From Kingella sp. (in: b-proteobacteria) (GTDB lineage: Bacteria > Pseudomonadota > Gammaproteobacteria > Burkholderiales > Neisseriaceae), in contig NZ_JAUMZV010000021.1 in the NCBI RefSeq assembly GCF_030527935.1, positions 1-44,882 of the forward strand: a DNA stretch of 44,882 nucleotides, written 5' to 3'. This document shows positions 7,812 to 16,373 of this stretch, in pieces. Position numbers and translations under genes: made by a program. Each line of letters opens with the position of its first letter. The stretch's first letter is position 1. The notes beneath the pieces were generated by a model. The model was not told where the DNA came from. It did no database searches and saw only the letters and a list, made by a program, of their open reading frames with translations.

Positions 7812-8687
7812 ATGAAGCTGGCTAAATTTCTGCGCCAAGCCGCATCCGTGTTGCGCCGCCTAGACGCATGGCTGCCGCCCGAAGCTATCGCCCCCGATTG
7901 GCAACACAGCATCGCCTATCGCTGGACAAAAGCAGGCACCGCAGGCGTGCTGCAAGGCTTGCCACGCCCGCACACCTTTCCGCTAGCCCGCCTTGCCGCC
8001 GTAAACAGCCAAATGGCGCGGCTGGTGCGCAATACCGAGCAATTTTTAGCAGGGCGACCCGCCAACAACGCCTTGCTCACAGGCGCGCGTGGCACAGGCA
8101 AATCATCGCTGGTAAAAGCCCTGCTGCACGAATACGCCGAACGCGGCTTGCGCCTGATAGAAGTAGATAAAAACGACTTGGCAACACTGCCCGCGCTGCT
8201 GATTTTGCTGGAAAGCCGTCCCGAAAAATTCATCGTGTTCTGCGACGATTTATCGTTTGAAGAAGGCGAAGACGGCTACAAAGCTCTGAAAACCGCGCTG
8301 GATGGCAGCTTATCGCGCCGCGCGGACAACGTGCTGGTGTACGCCACATCCAACCGCCGCCACCTGATGCCCGAATACATGGACGACAACGCCAACACGC
8401 ACACAGGGCGCGGCGGCGAAATCCACGCCAAAGAAGCGGTGGAAGAAAAAATATCGCTGTCCGACCGCTTTGGCTTGTGGTTGAGCTTTTATCCGTTTGA
8501 CCAAAACGAATATTTGGCGGCGGTAGAAAACTGGCTAACGGATTTCAGGCTGCCTTTGGATGAAACCGCGCGACACGCCGCCTTGAACTGGGCGCAAATG
8601 CGCGGCAGCCGCTCGGGGCGCACCGCGTATCAGTTTGCTTGCGATTGGGCGGGCAGGTTGCCTGATGAGCGGCGGGTGTTTGAGTAG
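7812..8687 (+). CDS. P-loop ATPase of the DUF815 type
   Basis: 291 aa. A Walker A motif GARGTGKSSLVKALL lies around residues 94-108. The Walker B-like segment FIVFCDDLSFEEG follows, and an arginine-rich VYATSNRRHLMPEYM region resembles AAA+ sensor 1. DUF815 proteins are AAA-like ATPases with no settled role. The start ATG sits directly in the tail of the uptake sequence that stops the preceding gene (TGAAAATG), so the pair forms one operon. A DUS inside the gene encodes DFRLPLD. The match to DUF815 is from memory of the family's NRRHL and GTGKS layout; the ATPase assignment itself is firm. Confidence 0.78.
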   Translation: MKLAKFLRQAASVLRRLDAWLPPEAIAPDWQHSIAYRWTKAGTAGVLQGLPRPHTFPLARLAAVNSQMARLVRNTEQFLAGRPANNALLTGARGTGKSSLVKALLHEYAERGLRLIEVDKNDLATLPALLILLESRPEKFIVFCDDLSFEEGEDGYKALKTALDGSLSRRADNVLVYATSNRRHLMPEYMDDNANTHTGRGGEIHAKEAVEEKISLSDRFGLWLSFYPFDQNEYLAAVENWLTDFRLPLDETARHAALNWAQMRGSRSGRTAYQFACDWAGRLPDERRVFE

Positions 8688-9100
8688 ATTGGGATGGTGG
8701 GGATGGAGAAAGGCAGCCTGAAAACGTGTTATGCGGTTTCAGGCTGCTTTTGCTGGTAGGGTGTGCCGCTTGGCTGCGCACGCGGTTGGGGATTTTTTGC
8801 TTTCAGGCTGCCTTGATGATTGCTGCAAATGGTTCATGCTACGGCGGGGTGCAGGGGCTTGCCCCTGCTCGTGGTAGGCGGCGAAACGCCTGCTCTGGCA
8901 AAAAATAAATAAAGGGAAAGGCAGCCTGAAACGCGGCATTAGGCATTGCTATACGGTGCATAAACAAGTTTGCACAACCTACACGCTGATGGACTACACG
9001 CTGATGGATGGGATGTTTCTTGATTTGTGCTGTTATGTTTTTCAGGCTGCCTTTAACGCTTCAAGGCAGCCTGAAATCGTTTGCCAGCCATGTGGTGGGT
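8688..9100. other. Repeat-filled gap between the ATPase and asparaginase genes
   Basis: No convincing gene. It holds several uptake sequences, a short GTGTG-type palindrome at about 8757-8790, repeat family D at 8846-8907 and a family E half-element at 8937-8991. Short open frames here are made of repeat sequence. Confidence 0.7.
8846..8907. repeat. Repeat family D, copy 1
   Basis: About 62 bp starting GGGGTGCAGGGGCTTGCCCC and ending CTCTGGCAAAAAATA. It contains two palindromes (GGGGCTTGCCCC and GGCGGCGAAACGCC). It is nearly identical to the copy at 10,882-10,943, in the same orientation. Confidence 0.85.
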
Positions 9101-10066
9101 TTAAACCAGCCGCAGCCGTTGTAGTTCGCTTTCTATTTCGTGGCGTGTCCAGCCGTTGGCGGCGGCGAGCATCATTAGGGCGGTGGCGGTTTCTAGGTTG
9201 CAGTATCCGCCGTTGATTGCGCCTGATTGGCGCAGGGCGTTGCCTTGGGCGTAGCGTGCGGTGGCGTTGCCGTGTGGCACTTGGCTGATGTTGATGAGTG
9301 GTTTGCCTGCTTGGGTGTAGCGTTGGATGGCGGCAAGCAGCGCGGGGTGGGCGGGGGCGTTGCCGTGTCCGTAGCCGAGTAGGATGGCGGCATCGCTTTC
9401 GTTGGGGTTGAGTTGGGCGGCGGCGTTGTCCAGCATATTGCTGGGGGTTAGGATGATGGGAACAACGCGGGTGTGGGGGTTGAAGTGGCGTTTCAGGCTG
9501 CTGTTATAGGGGGCGGGGGTGGTTTCAGGCTGCCTATTTTCAATTTGCCATGTGCCGAAGTGTGGGTTGGCGAAGCCGTCGTGGTGTTCGGTGGTGGTTT
9601 TGCTGCTGCCGATGGGAGGGATGAGTTTGCCGTTGAAGGCGAGCAGTACGCCGTGTACATCGGGACGTTGGATGGCGGTAAGGGCGGTGTGTAGGTTGGC
9701 GGGAGCATCGCTGTGGGCTGCGCCGTAGGGTTGTTGCGAGCCGGTTAGGATGATGGGTTTGCCTTGTGGGTTGAGCGCAAGGGCGAGCAGGTTGGCGGTG
9801 TAGGCTAGGGTGTCGGTGCCGTGCAGGATGAGAATGGCATCGTGTTGGGCGATGGCGGTGTGCAGTAGGGCGAGCCAGTTTGCCCAGTCTGTTGGGGCGA
9901 GCGCGGAGCTGTCGATGAGTGGGTCGCAGATGTGCCATGTGAGTTTCAGGCTGCCTGTGTAGGGTTGCAGGGCGGTGGCGACGATTTGGCGGCTGGGTTG
10001 CAAGCCTTGCGGGGTGGGGGTCATGCCGATGGTTCCGCCTGTGTATAGGATGTAAAGGGATTTCAT
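9101..10066 (-). CDS. ansA: Type I (cytoplasmic) L-asparaginase
   Basis: 321 aa, starting MKSLYILYTGGTIGM. The two catalytic threonine motifs of the family are visible: TGGTIGM at 9-15 and HGTDTLAYTA at 82-91. The SSK lysine motif lies further on and a GYGHGNAPAH loop in the C-terminal domain. No signal peptide, so the enzyme should be cytosolic and hydrolyse asparagine to aspartate and ammonia. Length is close to E. coli AnsA (338 aa). A DUS encodes TGSLKL near residue 38. No upstream partner gene in the same direction is close enough to define an operon. The DUS pair at 10,101-10,142 lies just upstream. Confidence 0.93.
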   Translation of the reverse strand: MKSLYILYTGGTIGMTPTPQGLQPSRQIVATALQPYTGSLKLTWHICDPLIDSSALAPTDWANWLALLHTAIAQHDAILILHGTDTLAYTANLLALALNPQGKPIILTGSQQPYGAAHSDAPANLHTALTAIQRPDVHGVLLAFNGKLIPPIGSSKTTTEHHDGFANPHFGTWQIENRQPETTPAPYNSSLKRHFNPHTRVVPIILTPSNMLDNAAAQLNPNESDAAILLGYGHGNAPAHPALLAAIQRYTQAGKPLINISQVPHGNATARYAQGNALRQSGAINGGYCNLETATALMMLAAANGWTRHEIESELQRLRLV

Positions 10067-10100
10067 GGAGTGGGGTAAAAAGATGGGGTTGGGATGAATA

Positions 10101-10142
10101 AGGCAGCCTGAAACTATGCTTCACTCGTTTTCAGGCTGCCTT
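10101..10142 (-). terminator. DUS-pair hairpin downstream of the 10.2-10.6 kb membrane protein gene
   Basis: Convergent uptake sequences (AGGCAGCCTGAAA and TTTCAGGCTGCCT) with a ~16-base loop, placed 38 bp after the stop of the minus-strand membrane protein gene and before the asparaginase start. Confidence 0.55.
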
Positions 10143-10180
10143 GATGGCGATGATGCTGATGCGCTGGTGAATAGGGGTGC

Positions 10181-10591
10181 TCACACCTTTCCCGCCAATT
10201 TGCGTTTGCGGCGGCGTTGCCATTCCCATGCGTAGCCGCCGATGATGGGCAAGGCAATCAGCACGGCTTTGAATGTCCATGTGGCGTACCACGGTTTGTT
10301 GAGCACGATGACGCTGGTGGCATCCACGGCAACGGTGTGGCGCAGGGCGAACCAGTCTAGCCACGGACACCAGCAGGCAACAAACAAGCCGAGCAACACG
10401 GGGTAGCACAAAAAGGCTTTTTCGTGTGCCCACAGCCAAAAGAAGGCTGCCAGCCAAAGCAGCTTGCCGCCTGTAATCATCAGCGTGTATTTGAGCGATG
10501 CGGCGGTTGCCCAGCCTGCGAGAAAGTAGGTGATGGCAAGGAATGCGATGCCAACTAGGATAAGGAGAATTTCTTCGGGGCGTTTGAACAT
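10181..10591 (-). CDS. Small integral membrane protein of unknown function
   Basis: 136 aa with about four hydrophobic segments (ILLILVGIAFLAITYFLAGW; LWLAAFFWLWAH; YPVLLGLFVACW; VLIALPIIGGYAWEW) and a basic tail RRRKRKLAGKV that should face the cytoplasm. The start ATG at 10591 is preceded by an AGGAAT site. I do not recognise the family. An overlapping longer frame (10131-10655) is made partly of uptake-sequence codons and is a shadow. Confidence 0.65.
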   Translation of the reverse strand: MFKRPEEILLILVGIAFLAITYFLAGWATAASLKYTLMITGGKLLWLAAFFWLWAHEKAFLCYPVLLGLFVACWCPWLDWFALRHTVAVDATSVIVLNKPWYATWTFKAVLIALPIIGGYAWEWQRRRKRKLAGKV

Positions 10592-10620
10592 GGGGATTCC
10601 TTTGTGGTGGGGGGGTGGTT

Positions 10621-10759
10621 AGGCAGCCTGAAAACTTTGCAAAACCTGTAACCAATGGAGCGTCGGCAGCTCGCCGACATTTTGTTAATCAATTAAACCA
10701 TTTTGAATCAACCATTTGGCGACGAGCCGTCGCCGCTCCATTTTAGATTTCAGGCTGCC
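10621..10759. repeat. Repeat family A, copy 2
   Basis: Core 10,655-10,741, from ATGGAGCGTCGGCAGCTCGC to GCCGTCGCCGCTCCAT, same orientation as copy 1. It is bounded on the left by a DUS plus TTTGCAAAACCTG and on the right by TTTTAGATTTCAGGCTGCC. The middle ~30 bp differ from copy 1, while ends and flanks are conserved. Confidence 0.82.
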
Positions 10760-10881
10760 GTTAAGGTTTTGCAAAGGTTTCAGCCTGAAAGTGGGCGGGA
10801 TGGTTGGTGGGCAACGAGTTGCCCACCCTACGGGTTGGGCGCGGGCATGAATATTAGGCAGCCTGAAAAGGGGTTGCGCGT

Positions 10882-10943
10882 GGGGTGCAGGGGCTTGCCC
10901 CTGCTCGTGGTAGGCGGCGAAACGCCTGCTCTGGCAAAAAATA
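10882..10943. repeat. Repeat family D, copy 2
   Basis: Near-identical to 8,846-8,907, same orientation, again beside an uptake sequence. Confidence 0.85.
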
Positions 10944-10978
10944 GGTAATGCGCGGGCATGATGAAATAAACCACCGCC

Positions 10979-13009
10979 CTACTCTGCGCCTTGCCCAACG
11001 CCTGTTTCAGGCTGCCCCAAATCTCGCGCCAGCGTTTCCAGTTTCGCCAAATGCTCGGGGAACTCGCGTGCCAACTCGCGTTCGCTGCGCGTGGCGGACA
11101 TGGCAAAGCGCACATCGCCATCGCGGTCAAACAGCAGCCAAGCGCGTTTTTCGCGCACATAAAACATAAAAATCGTGCCCAACACCAGCAGCACCGAGCC
11201 GATGTAAACCAAGCTTGCCCCTGGCGATTTGGTCATCTGCAAGCCCGACATATTCACCTGCTTAAATGTGTCCATTTGCAGCAGCACGGGCGATTGAAAT
11301 TTGGTCAGCGCGGTGTAGCCATCCATGCTGTTCAAAATAAAGCGATTGCGCACCTCGCCCGCAGCCATAGTCGGCAGCCTGAAATCGTTTAACGCCTGCG
11401 TCAGCGCCACATCCATGCTGCTATACAAAATCTGATACATGATTTCGCCCGTTTTTTGCTGCGCTTCGGCGGGCACATTTTGCTGAATATGCTCGTTAAT
11501 CGCCACATAGCCGCCCTCGGCAAACTGGCGCAGCAGGTTCTCCACCGCCAGCTTAAAATCGCCGCGCATATTTTCGTTCACATTCGCAACCGCCGTTTGC
11601 ACAATCTGCGCGCGCTTTTCAGGCTGCATCAGCGTGGCGCGCAACGCCATAAAGCCATCCAGCTTGTTTTGCCCATCGGCAGGCAGCATCAGCCAGCGAT
11701 ACGGCGCGTTGATGTCGCTGCGCTCGCCTGTGGCAAAAAACTTCGCGCCTTCGCGCTCCAAGGGCAGCATATAGTTCACATATTCATGCGCTTGCCCCGC
11801 CGCATCGCGCAGTTTAAACATAATCGTTGGTCCGACATTTTGAAACTGCTTGGGCTGCGCCACGCTGCGCACATCGTGCTGGGCAGCTTCGCCCGCCGCC
11901 GTGTTTTCCACGTTAAACACGCGCAATTCGCCCAGCTCAAACTGATATTTTTCCTTACCCAAATCCAACGGAAACGTGCGTTGCGACACCACATCCAGCA
12001 TCGCAGGCGGGTTTGCGCCGCGCAAATTCCAGCTTTGGAAACGCACATCCGAGCCGCCATCGCCATAGGTGGATTGGTAAATCGTGATGCCGTTGATGGT
12101 GAGCGGATGGTTCACGCGAATGGTCTGCGCCACGCGGTTGCCGCTGGCTTTATCGGTTACCACAATGTCGCTGGCAAAATCTTTGGGCATCCCCGTGTTG
12201 TAAAAATCAATGTGAAACTTTTTCAATTCCAGCGTAAACGGCAACTCTTGCAGCAGCAAGCCCTTGTCGGCATTGATAAACGCCGCTTCTATCGTTTGCC
12301 CTTCCACCACTTCGGCATTGGCGCGAAACGATAAATTGCTCGCCGACAAGCGCGATGCAGCCTGAAAATCACGCGCGTATTGGCTGCTGGTATCGGGCAC
12401 AATTTTGCCCGTGAGCATGCCGATTTTCAGCAGCAGATTGCTGTCCACCAAGCCGCCCAAGCAAATCACGATAATCGCCGCGTGGGCAAAAATATAGCCC
12501 CATTTGTTCATCGCGCCTTTTTTTGCCGATAGCAACACGCTGCCATCTTCGCGCGGCGTGATGCGCGTTTGAAAGCCGTTTACCTGCCAATATTTTGCTG
12601 CGATTTCCGTTTTCAGGCTGCCTAAACTGCTGGGCAACAGCGCGGTGTGTTTCATGTGCGCGAGCGATTTGGCGGTGGTTTGCGTGCGAAACGAGCGCAT
12701 TTCGCGCAAAAACGGCGGCACATTGCGCCACATACACAAGCCCGTGCTCAACACCAAAAACAGCATAATCAGCGTGAACCACGCCGAAGCATACACGTCA
12801 AACAAGCCCAAAAATTCAAAGATTTCCGTCCAAAACGCGCCAAATTTGACCACATAATTTTGCTTGGGCTGATTTTGCTGCAACACCGTGCCAACCACCG
12901 AAGCAATCGCCAGCACCGACAACAACGCCACCGCAAAACGCATGGAGCTGAAAAAAGCAAACCACGGGCGGCGGATTAACGGGATTTTTTGCGAAGACGA
13001 TTGGGGCAT
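10979..13009 (-). CDS. resB: Cytochrome c biogenesis protein ResB (CcsB-type)
   Basis: 676 aa. The N-terminus holds the family signature segment PWFAFFSSMRFAVALLSVLAIAS, followed by further membrane spans (AWFTLIMLFLVLSTGLCMW; WGYIFAHAAIIVICLGGLVD). A large periplasmic domain follows, and a final span near the C-terminus (SLVYIGSVLLVLGTIFMFYV). In System II maturation ResB works with CcsA/ResC to carry haem across the membrane and attach it to CxxCH apocytochromes. The cytochrome c4-like gene directly upstream on the same strand is a likely client. No ccsA/resC is visible in the available sequence; downstream (lower coordinates) lies a repeat gap. Confidence 0.9.
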   Translation of the reverse strand: MPQSSSQKIPLIRRPWFAFFSSMRFAVALLSVLAIASVVGTVLQQNQPKQNYVVKFGAFWTEIFEFLGLFDVYASAWFTLIMLFLVLSTGLCMWRNVPPFLREMRSFRTQTTAKSLAHMKHTALLPSSLGSLKTEIAAKYWQVNGFQTRITPREDGSVLLSAKKGAMNKWGYIFAHAAIIVICLGGLVDSNLLLKIGMLTGKIVPDTSSQYARDFQAASRLSASNLSFRANAEVVEGQTIEAAFINADKGLLLQELPFTLELKKFHIDFYNTGMPKDFASDIVVTDKASGNRVAQTIRVNHPLTINGITIYQSTYGDGGSDVRFQSWNLRGANPPAMLDVVSQRTFPLDLGKEKYQFELGELRVFNVENTAAGEAAQHDVRSVAQPKQFQNVGPTIMFKLRDAAGQAHEYVNYMLPLEREGAKFFATGERSDINAPYRWLMLPADGQNKLDGFMALRATLMQPEKRAQIVQTAVANVNENMRGDFKLAVENLLRQFAEGGYVAINEHIQQNVPAEAQQKTGEIMYQILYSSMDVALTQALNDFRLPTMAAGEVRNRFILNSMDGYTALTKFQSPVLLQMDTFKQVNMSGLQMTKSPGASLVYIGSVLLVLGTIFMFYVREKRAWLLFDRDGDVRFAMSATRSERELAREFPEHLAKLETLARDLGQPETGVGQGAE

Positions 13010-13068
13010 GGCGGGGGGATGTTTACAAAGTTAAGATGGGGAAAACCAGATGAAAACGCGGATTATTA

Positions 13069-13209
13069 GGCAGCCTGAAATCCAAAATGGAGCGGCGACG
13101 GCTTGCCGCCGAATGGCTGGTTAAACATTGCATTGCTGATTTGCCATGATGTCGGCGAGCCGCCGACGCTCCATCGGTTGTAGATTTTGCAAAAATTTCA
13201 GCCTGAAAA
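13069..13209. repeat. Repeat family A, copy 3 (inverted)
   Basis: Core 13,087-13,174 reads ATGGAGCGGCGACGGC to GCCGCCGACGCTCCAT, the opposite orientation to copies 1 and 2. It is flanked by a DUS at the left and by GTAGATTTTGCAAAAATTTCAGCCTGAAA at the right. Confidence 0.82.
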
Positions 13210-13235
13210 GGCGTTGCAAAGCATAACAAAATACA

Positions 13236-13276
13236 TTTCAGGCTGCCTAACTAAAACCACATTAGGCAGCCTGAAA
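13236..13276 (-). terminator. DUS-pair hairpin after the cytochrome c gene
   Basis: Facing uptake sequences with a short loop, 14 bp beyond the minus-strand stop of the cytochrome c4-like gene. Confidence 0.6.
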
Positions 13277-13289
13277 GCCTTAATCGCCC

Positions 13290-13910
13290 TTACTTCAAGC
13301 CTTGAATATAAGTGCTCACCGCGCGGATGTCGTCTTCGCCCATGCGCGAAGCGATGTCTTCCATGATGCTGTTGGGCGATTTGCGCTCGCCTTTGGCATA
13401 CAAGCGAAGCTGGTCGGCAACATAGCCTTCATGCTGCCCGCTCACGCGCGGAAAGCCTGAAAACGCTGTGCCACCCGCAGGATAGCCCGCGCCCGCAGGC
13501 CCGTGGCAAGACATACACGCAGGCACGCTTTTGCTTGGTAAGCCCGCGCGGAAAATGGTTTTGCCCAAATCGGGATTGGCTTTGGGGTTGGCTTCGCCCG
13601 CTTTGGCTTGCTGCGTGGCGTAATAAGCGGCGATGTTGCGCATATCTTCTTCGCTCATGTTTTGCACGATGGGTGCCATCACCGCCGAATTGCCCGTTTT
13701 GCGCTCGCCTTTTTTGATGTCTAGCATTTGTTTGAAAACATAATCGGCGTGCTGCCCTGCGATTTTGGGATACATGGCGATGGTGCTGTTGCCATCTACC
13801 ATGTGGCAGCCTGAACAAACCATAGCCGCTTGCTTGCCTTTGCTTACATCAGGGGCTGCCGAAGCCAAGCCACAAGCAGCGAAAAGTGCCAACAGTGTTA
13901 AACGTTTCAT
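13290..13910 (-). CDS. Dihaem cytochrome c4-like protein
   Basis: 206 aa from ATG 13910, chosen over an upstream in-frame ATG because it gives a proper signal peptide (MKRLTLLALFAACGLASA) and has an AGGAG site about 10 bases upstream. Two haem c sites are present: CSGCH at 32-36 and CMSCH at 132-136, each in a repeated domain with a downstream methionine region (SAVMAPIVQNMSEEDM; NSIMEDIASRMGEDDI). The duplicated layout and length match cytochrome c4. It would carry electrons in the periplasm from the bc1 complex to terminal oxidases. It is divergent from engB, with a promoter-bearing gap of about 100 bp. Confidence 0.9.
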   Translation of the reverse strand: MKRLTLLALFAACGLASAAPDVSKGKQAAMVCSGCHMVDGNSTIAMYPKIAGQHADYVFKQMLDIKKGERKTGNSAVMAPIVQNMSEEDMRNIAAYYATQQAKAGEANPKANPDLGKTIFRAGLPSKSVPACMSCHGPAGAGYPAGGTAFSGFPRVSGQHEGYVADQLRLYAKGERKSPNSIMEDIASRMGEDDIRAVSTYIQGLK

Positions 13911-14012
13911 GGATAAAGTGCTCCTGAATTTTTTAGTATTGTGTCTGCGGTTATAAAACCGAGTGTGCTTCAAACGTGGTATTCTATACCAAATTCACAA
14001 ATCTTTACAGCC

Positions 14013-14681
14013 ATGAACAATCTATTTCAAAACGCCAAATTTTTCACCACCGTAAACCAACTAAAAGACCTGCCCGACACCCCCGCCGAAATCGCCTTTG
14101 TGGGGCGCAGCAATGCGGGCAAATCCAGCGCAATCAACACCTTATGCAGCCATATGCGCTTGGCTTATGTGTCCAAAACCCCCGGCCGCACGCAGCACAT
14201 CAATTTTTTTGAGCTGGCAAACGGCAATTTTATGGTGGATTTACCAGGCTACGGCTATGCACAAGTGCCCGAAGCCATCCGCGCCCATTGGGTGAAGCTG
14301 CTGGGCGATTATTTGCAAACGCGCCCGCAGCTGATTGGCTTGGTGCTGATTATGGATGTGCGCCATCCAATGAAGCCGTTGGACATTCAAATGCTGGATT
14401 TTTTCGCGCTCACGGGGCGACCTGTGCATATTCTGTTGTCCAAAGCCGATAAGCTCTCCAAAAACGAGCAAATCAAAGCCCTTGCGGCGGTGAAAAAAGC
14501 CTTAAAGCCGTTTATGGAACGGCAAACCGTGTCGGTGCAACTGTTTTCCAGCCTGAAAAAACAAGGTGTGGATGAAGTGAATAGCGTAGTATCGGGCTGG
14601 TTTGACGACTTTAGCTCCGCTCGTTTTCAGGCTGCCGATAATGGTGCGGATGATGCCGCAGACGATGCCGCCGCCGAATAA
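14013..14681 (+). CDS. engB: Ribosome-biogenesis GTPase EngB/YihA (YsxC)
   Basis: 222 aa from ATG 14013; the in-frame extension to 13941 crosses the promoter region. The G1 loop is GRSNAGKSS at 31-39, G3 is DLPGYGYAQ starting at residue 76, and G4 is the unusual LSKADKLSK also typical of this family. EngB helps assemble the large ribosomal subunit. The C-terminal tail is extended and poor in motif (FQAADNGADDAADDAAAE), with a DUS encoding FQAAD. It continues into an acidic stretch absent from shorter homologues. In many bacteria engB is divergent from a cytochrome c gene, as here. Confidence 0.95.
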   Translation: MNNLFQNAKFFTTVNQLKDLPDTPAEIAFVGRSNAGKSSAINTLCSHMRLAYVSKTPGRTQHINFFELANGNFMVDLPGYGYAQVPEAIRAHWVKLLGDYLQTRPQLIGLVLIMDVRHPMKPLDIQMLDFFALTGRPVHILLSKADKLSKNEQIKALAAVKKALKPFMERQTVSVQLFSSLKKQGVDEVNSVVSGWFDDFSSARFQAADNGADDAADDAAAE

Positions 14682-14787
14682 TTCCCCCGCCCGCCAACGC
14701 GCGTATTTTGCCCAATAACCGAGCACGGCAGCTTTTAGGCAGCCTGAAAATGCTTTAAAATCCGCCCCGTCATTCAATCATTCAACC

Positions 14788-14817
14788 GCAGCCTGAACCC
14801 TTTTCAGGCTGCCTTTT
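14788..14817 (+). terminator. Hairpin from facing DUS copies upstream of tyrS
   Basis: CAGCCTGAA and TTCAGGCTG pair around a 5-base loop and are followed by CCTTTTATT. This is a compact intrinsic-terminator shape that would end engB transcripts 14 bp before the tyrS start. Confidence 0.65.
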
Positions 14818-14830
14818 ATTGGAAACCTTA

Positions 14831-16135
14831 ATGAACGCTTTATTACAAGACTTGCAAACACGCGGCCTAATCGCGCAAAGCACCGACCTAAACGAACTCT
14901 CCAAGCTGCTAGACAGCGAAAAAATCACCCTCTACTGCGGCTTTGACCCCACCGCCGACAGCCTACACATCGGGCATTTGCTGCCCGTGTTGGTGTTGCG
15001 CCGTTTTCAAAACGCGGGGCACACGCCCGTGGCACTCGTGGGTGGCGCAACAGGCATGATTGGCGACCCCAGCTTCAAAGCGGTAGAACGCAGCCTGAAC
15101 ACGCCCGAAACGGTAAAAGGCTGGGTGGAAAGCATCAAAAACCAGCTCACGCCGTTTCTTAAATTTGACGGCGCAAACCCCGCCATCATGGAAAACAACG
15201 CCAACTGGTTCGCCAACATGAATTGCTTGGATTTTCTGCGCGACATCGGCAAACATTTTTCCGTGAACGCCATGCTGGCAAAAGAATCAGTGCGCCAACG
15301 CATTGAGCGCGAAGACCAAGGCATCTCGTTCACCGAGTTTGCCTACGCGCTGCTGCAAGGCTACGACTTCGCCCAGCTCAACACGCGCCACAACGTGCAA
15401 TTGGAAATCGGCGGTTCCGACCAATGGGGCAACATCACTTGGGGCACGGAAACCACGCGCCGCCTAAACGGCAAAACAGTACACGGCATGACCTTGCCGC
15501 TGGTTACCAAAGCCGACGGCACCAAATTCGGCAAAACCGAAGGCGGCGCAGTGTGGCTGGACGCGAAAAAAACCTCGCCCTACCAGTTCTACCAATTCTG
15601 GCTCAAAGTAGCCGATGCCGATGTGTATAAATTCTTGAAATATTTTACTTTCTTAACCCTAGAACAAATTGACGCGATTGAAGCGGCAGATAAAGCCAGC
15701 AGCACCAAGCCCGAAGCGCAACGCATCCTAGCCGAAGAAATGACGCGCTTGATTCACGGCGAAGCCGCGCTGGAAGCCGCGCAACGCATCACGCAAAGCC
15801 TGTTTTCGGGCGATGAAAGCGGCTTGACCGAGCAAGATTATGCCCAATTGGCGCTGGATGGTTTGCCTGCGCTGCACGTTGCGAATTCAGGCAGCCTGAA
15901 TGTGGTGGAAGCCTTAGTGCAAGCGGGTTTAGCTAAATCCAACAAAGAAGCGCGCGGCTTTGTGCAAAGCAATGCGGTGTTGATTAACGGCAGCCCCGCC
16001 GAAGCCAACAACCCCAACCACACCGCCGAGAAGCCCGATGATGTGTATTTGCTTACCGATGCGCACAAACGCTTTGGTAAATACACGATTATCAAACGTG
16101 GCAAGCGCAATCATGCGCTGCTGGTGTGGGCGTAA
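14831..16135 (+). CDS. tyrS: Tyrosyl-tRNA synthetase
   Basis: 434 aa from ATG 14831, with GGAAAC about 7 bases upstream; a TTG four codons earlier is less likely. This is a class I synthetase with the HIGHL motif at 46-50 and the KMSKS-equivalent KFGKT near residue 235. The tyrosine/tRNA pocket region IGGSDQWGN is present. A C-terminal S4-like RNA-binding domain starts near residue 350 (VVEALVQAGLAKSNKEARG). Length and motifs match the bacterial TyrRS subgroup with KFGKT. A strong terminator follows. A DUS in the gene encodes GSLNV. Confidence 0.97.
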   Translation: MNALLQDLQTRGLIAQSTDLNELSKLLDSEKITLYCGFDPTADSLHIGHLLPVLVLRRFQNAGHTPVALVGGATGMIGDPSFKAVERSLNTPETVKGWVESIKNQLTPFLKFDGANPAIMENNANWFANMNCLDFLRDIGKHFSVNAMLAKESVRQRIEREDQGISFTEFAYALLQGYDFAQLNTRHNVQLEIGGSDQWGNITWGTETTRRLNGKTVHGMTLPLVTKADGTKFGKTEGGAVWLDAKKTSPYQFYQFWLKVADADVYKFLKYFTFLTLEQIDAIEAADKASSTKPEAQRILAEEMTRLIHGEAALEAAQRITQSLFSGDESGLTEQDYAQLALDGLPALHVANSGSLNVVEALVQAGLAKSNKEARGFVQSNAVLINGSPAEANNPNHTAEKPDDVYLLTDAHKRFGKYTIIKRGKRNHALLVWA

Positions 16136-16144
16136 ACCGTTGTG

Positions 16145-16171
16145 AAGTCGGGATAATGCGCCCGACTTTTT
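16145..16171 (+). terminator. Intrinsic terminator of tyrS
   Basis: Perfect 8-bp stem AAGTCGGG/CCCGACTT with an 8-base loop and a following T run, 10 bp after the stop. Unlike most hairpins here it is not built from uptake sequences. Confidence 0.85.
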
Positions 16172-16228
16172 GTTGCCGCCCAGTTTGAGAGACATAGGCA
16201 GCCTGAAAATAACAAACTATTGTTCATC

Positions 16229-16256
16229 AGTAGGTCGGGCATTTATGCCCGACAAA
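16229..16256. repeat. Short palindromic repeat family H, copy 1
   Basis: TAGGTCGGGCATTTATGCCC followed by GACA; related to 22,319-22,346 in the opposite orientation (TGTCGGGCATCAATGCCCGA followed by CCTA). Confidence 0.7.
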
Positions 16257-16373
16257 CCCTGACCTATTTATCTTAATCCGCCATAAATTTCAGCCTGAAA
16301 CGGTGTAACAGCCCAATGGCGCATTCCCCCCTTTTCAGGCTGCCCCAACCTTCCCCACCTTTATTTGCCCCCC

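Larger units (their letters stand above)
10592..10978. other. Repeat-filled gap upstream of the membrane protein and downstream of the ResB gene
   Basis: Holds family A copy 2, a partial family B palindrome (about 10805-10832), family D copy 2 and several uptake sequences. No gene seen. Confidence 0.7.

Noticed and set aside
11456..12334. 292-aa plus-strand frame opposite the ResB gene
   Set aside because: Antisense shadow; the minus-strand product has family motifs and membrane spans throughout.
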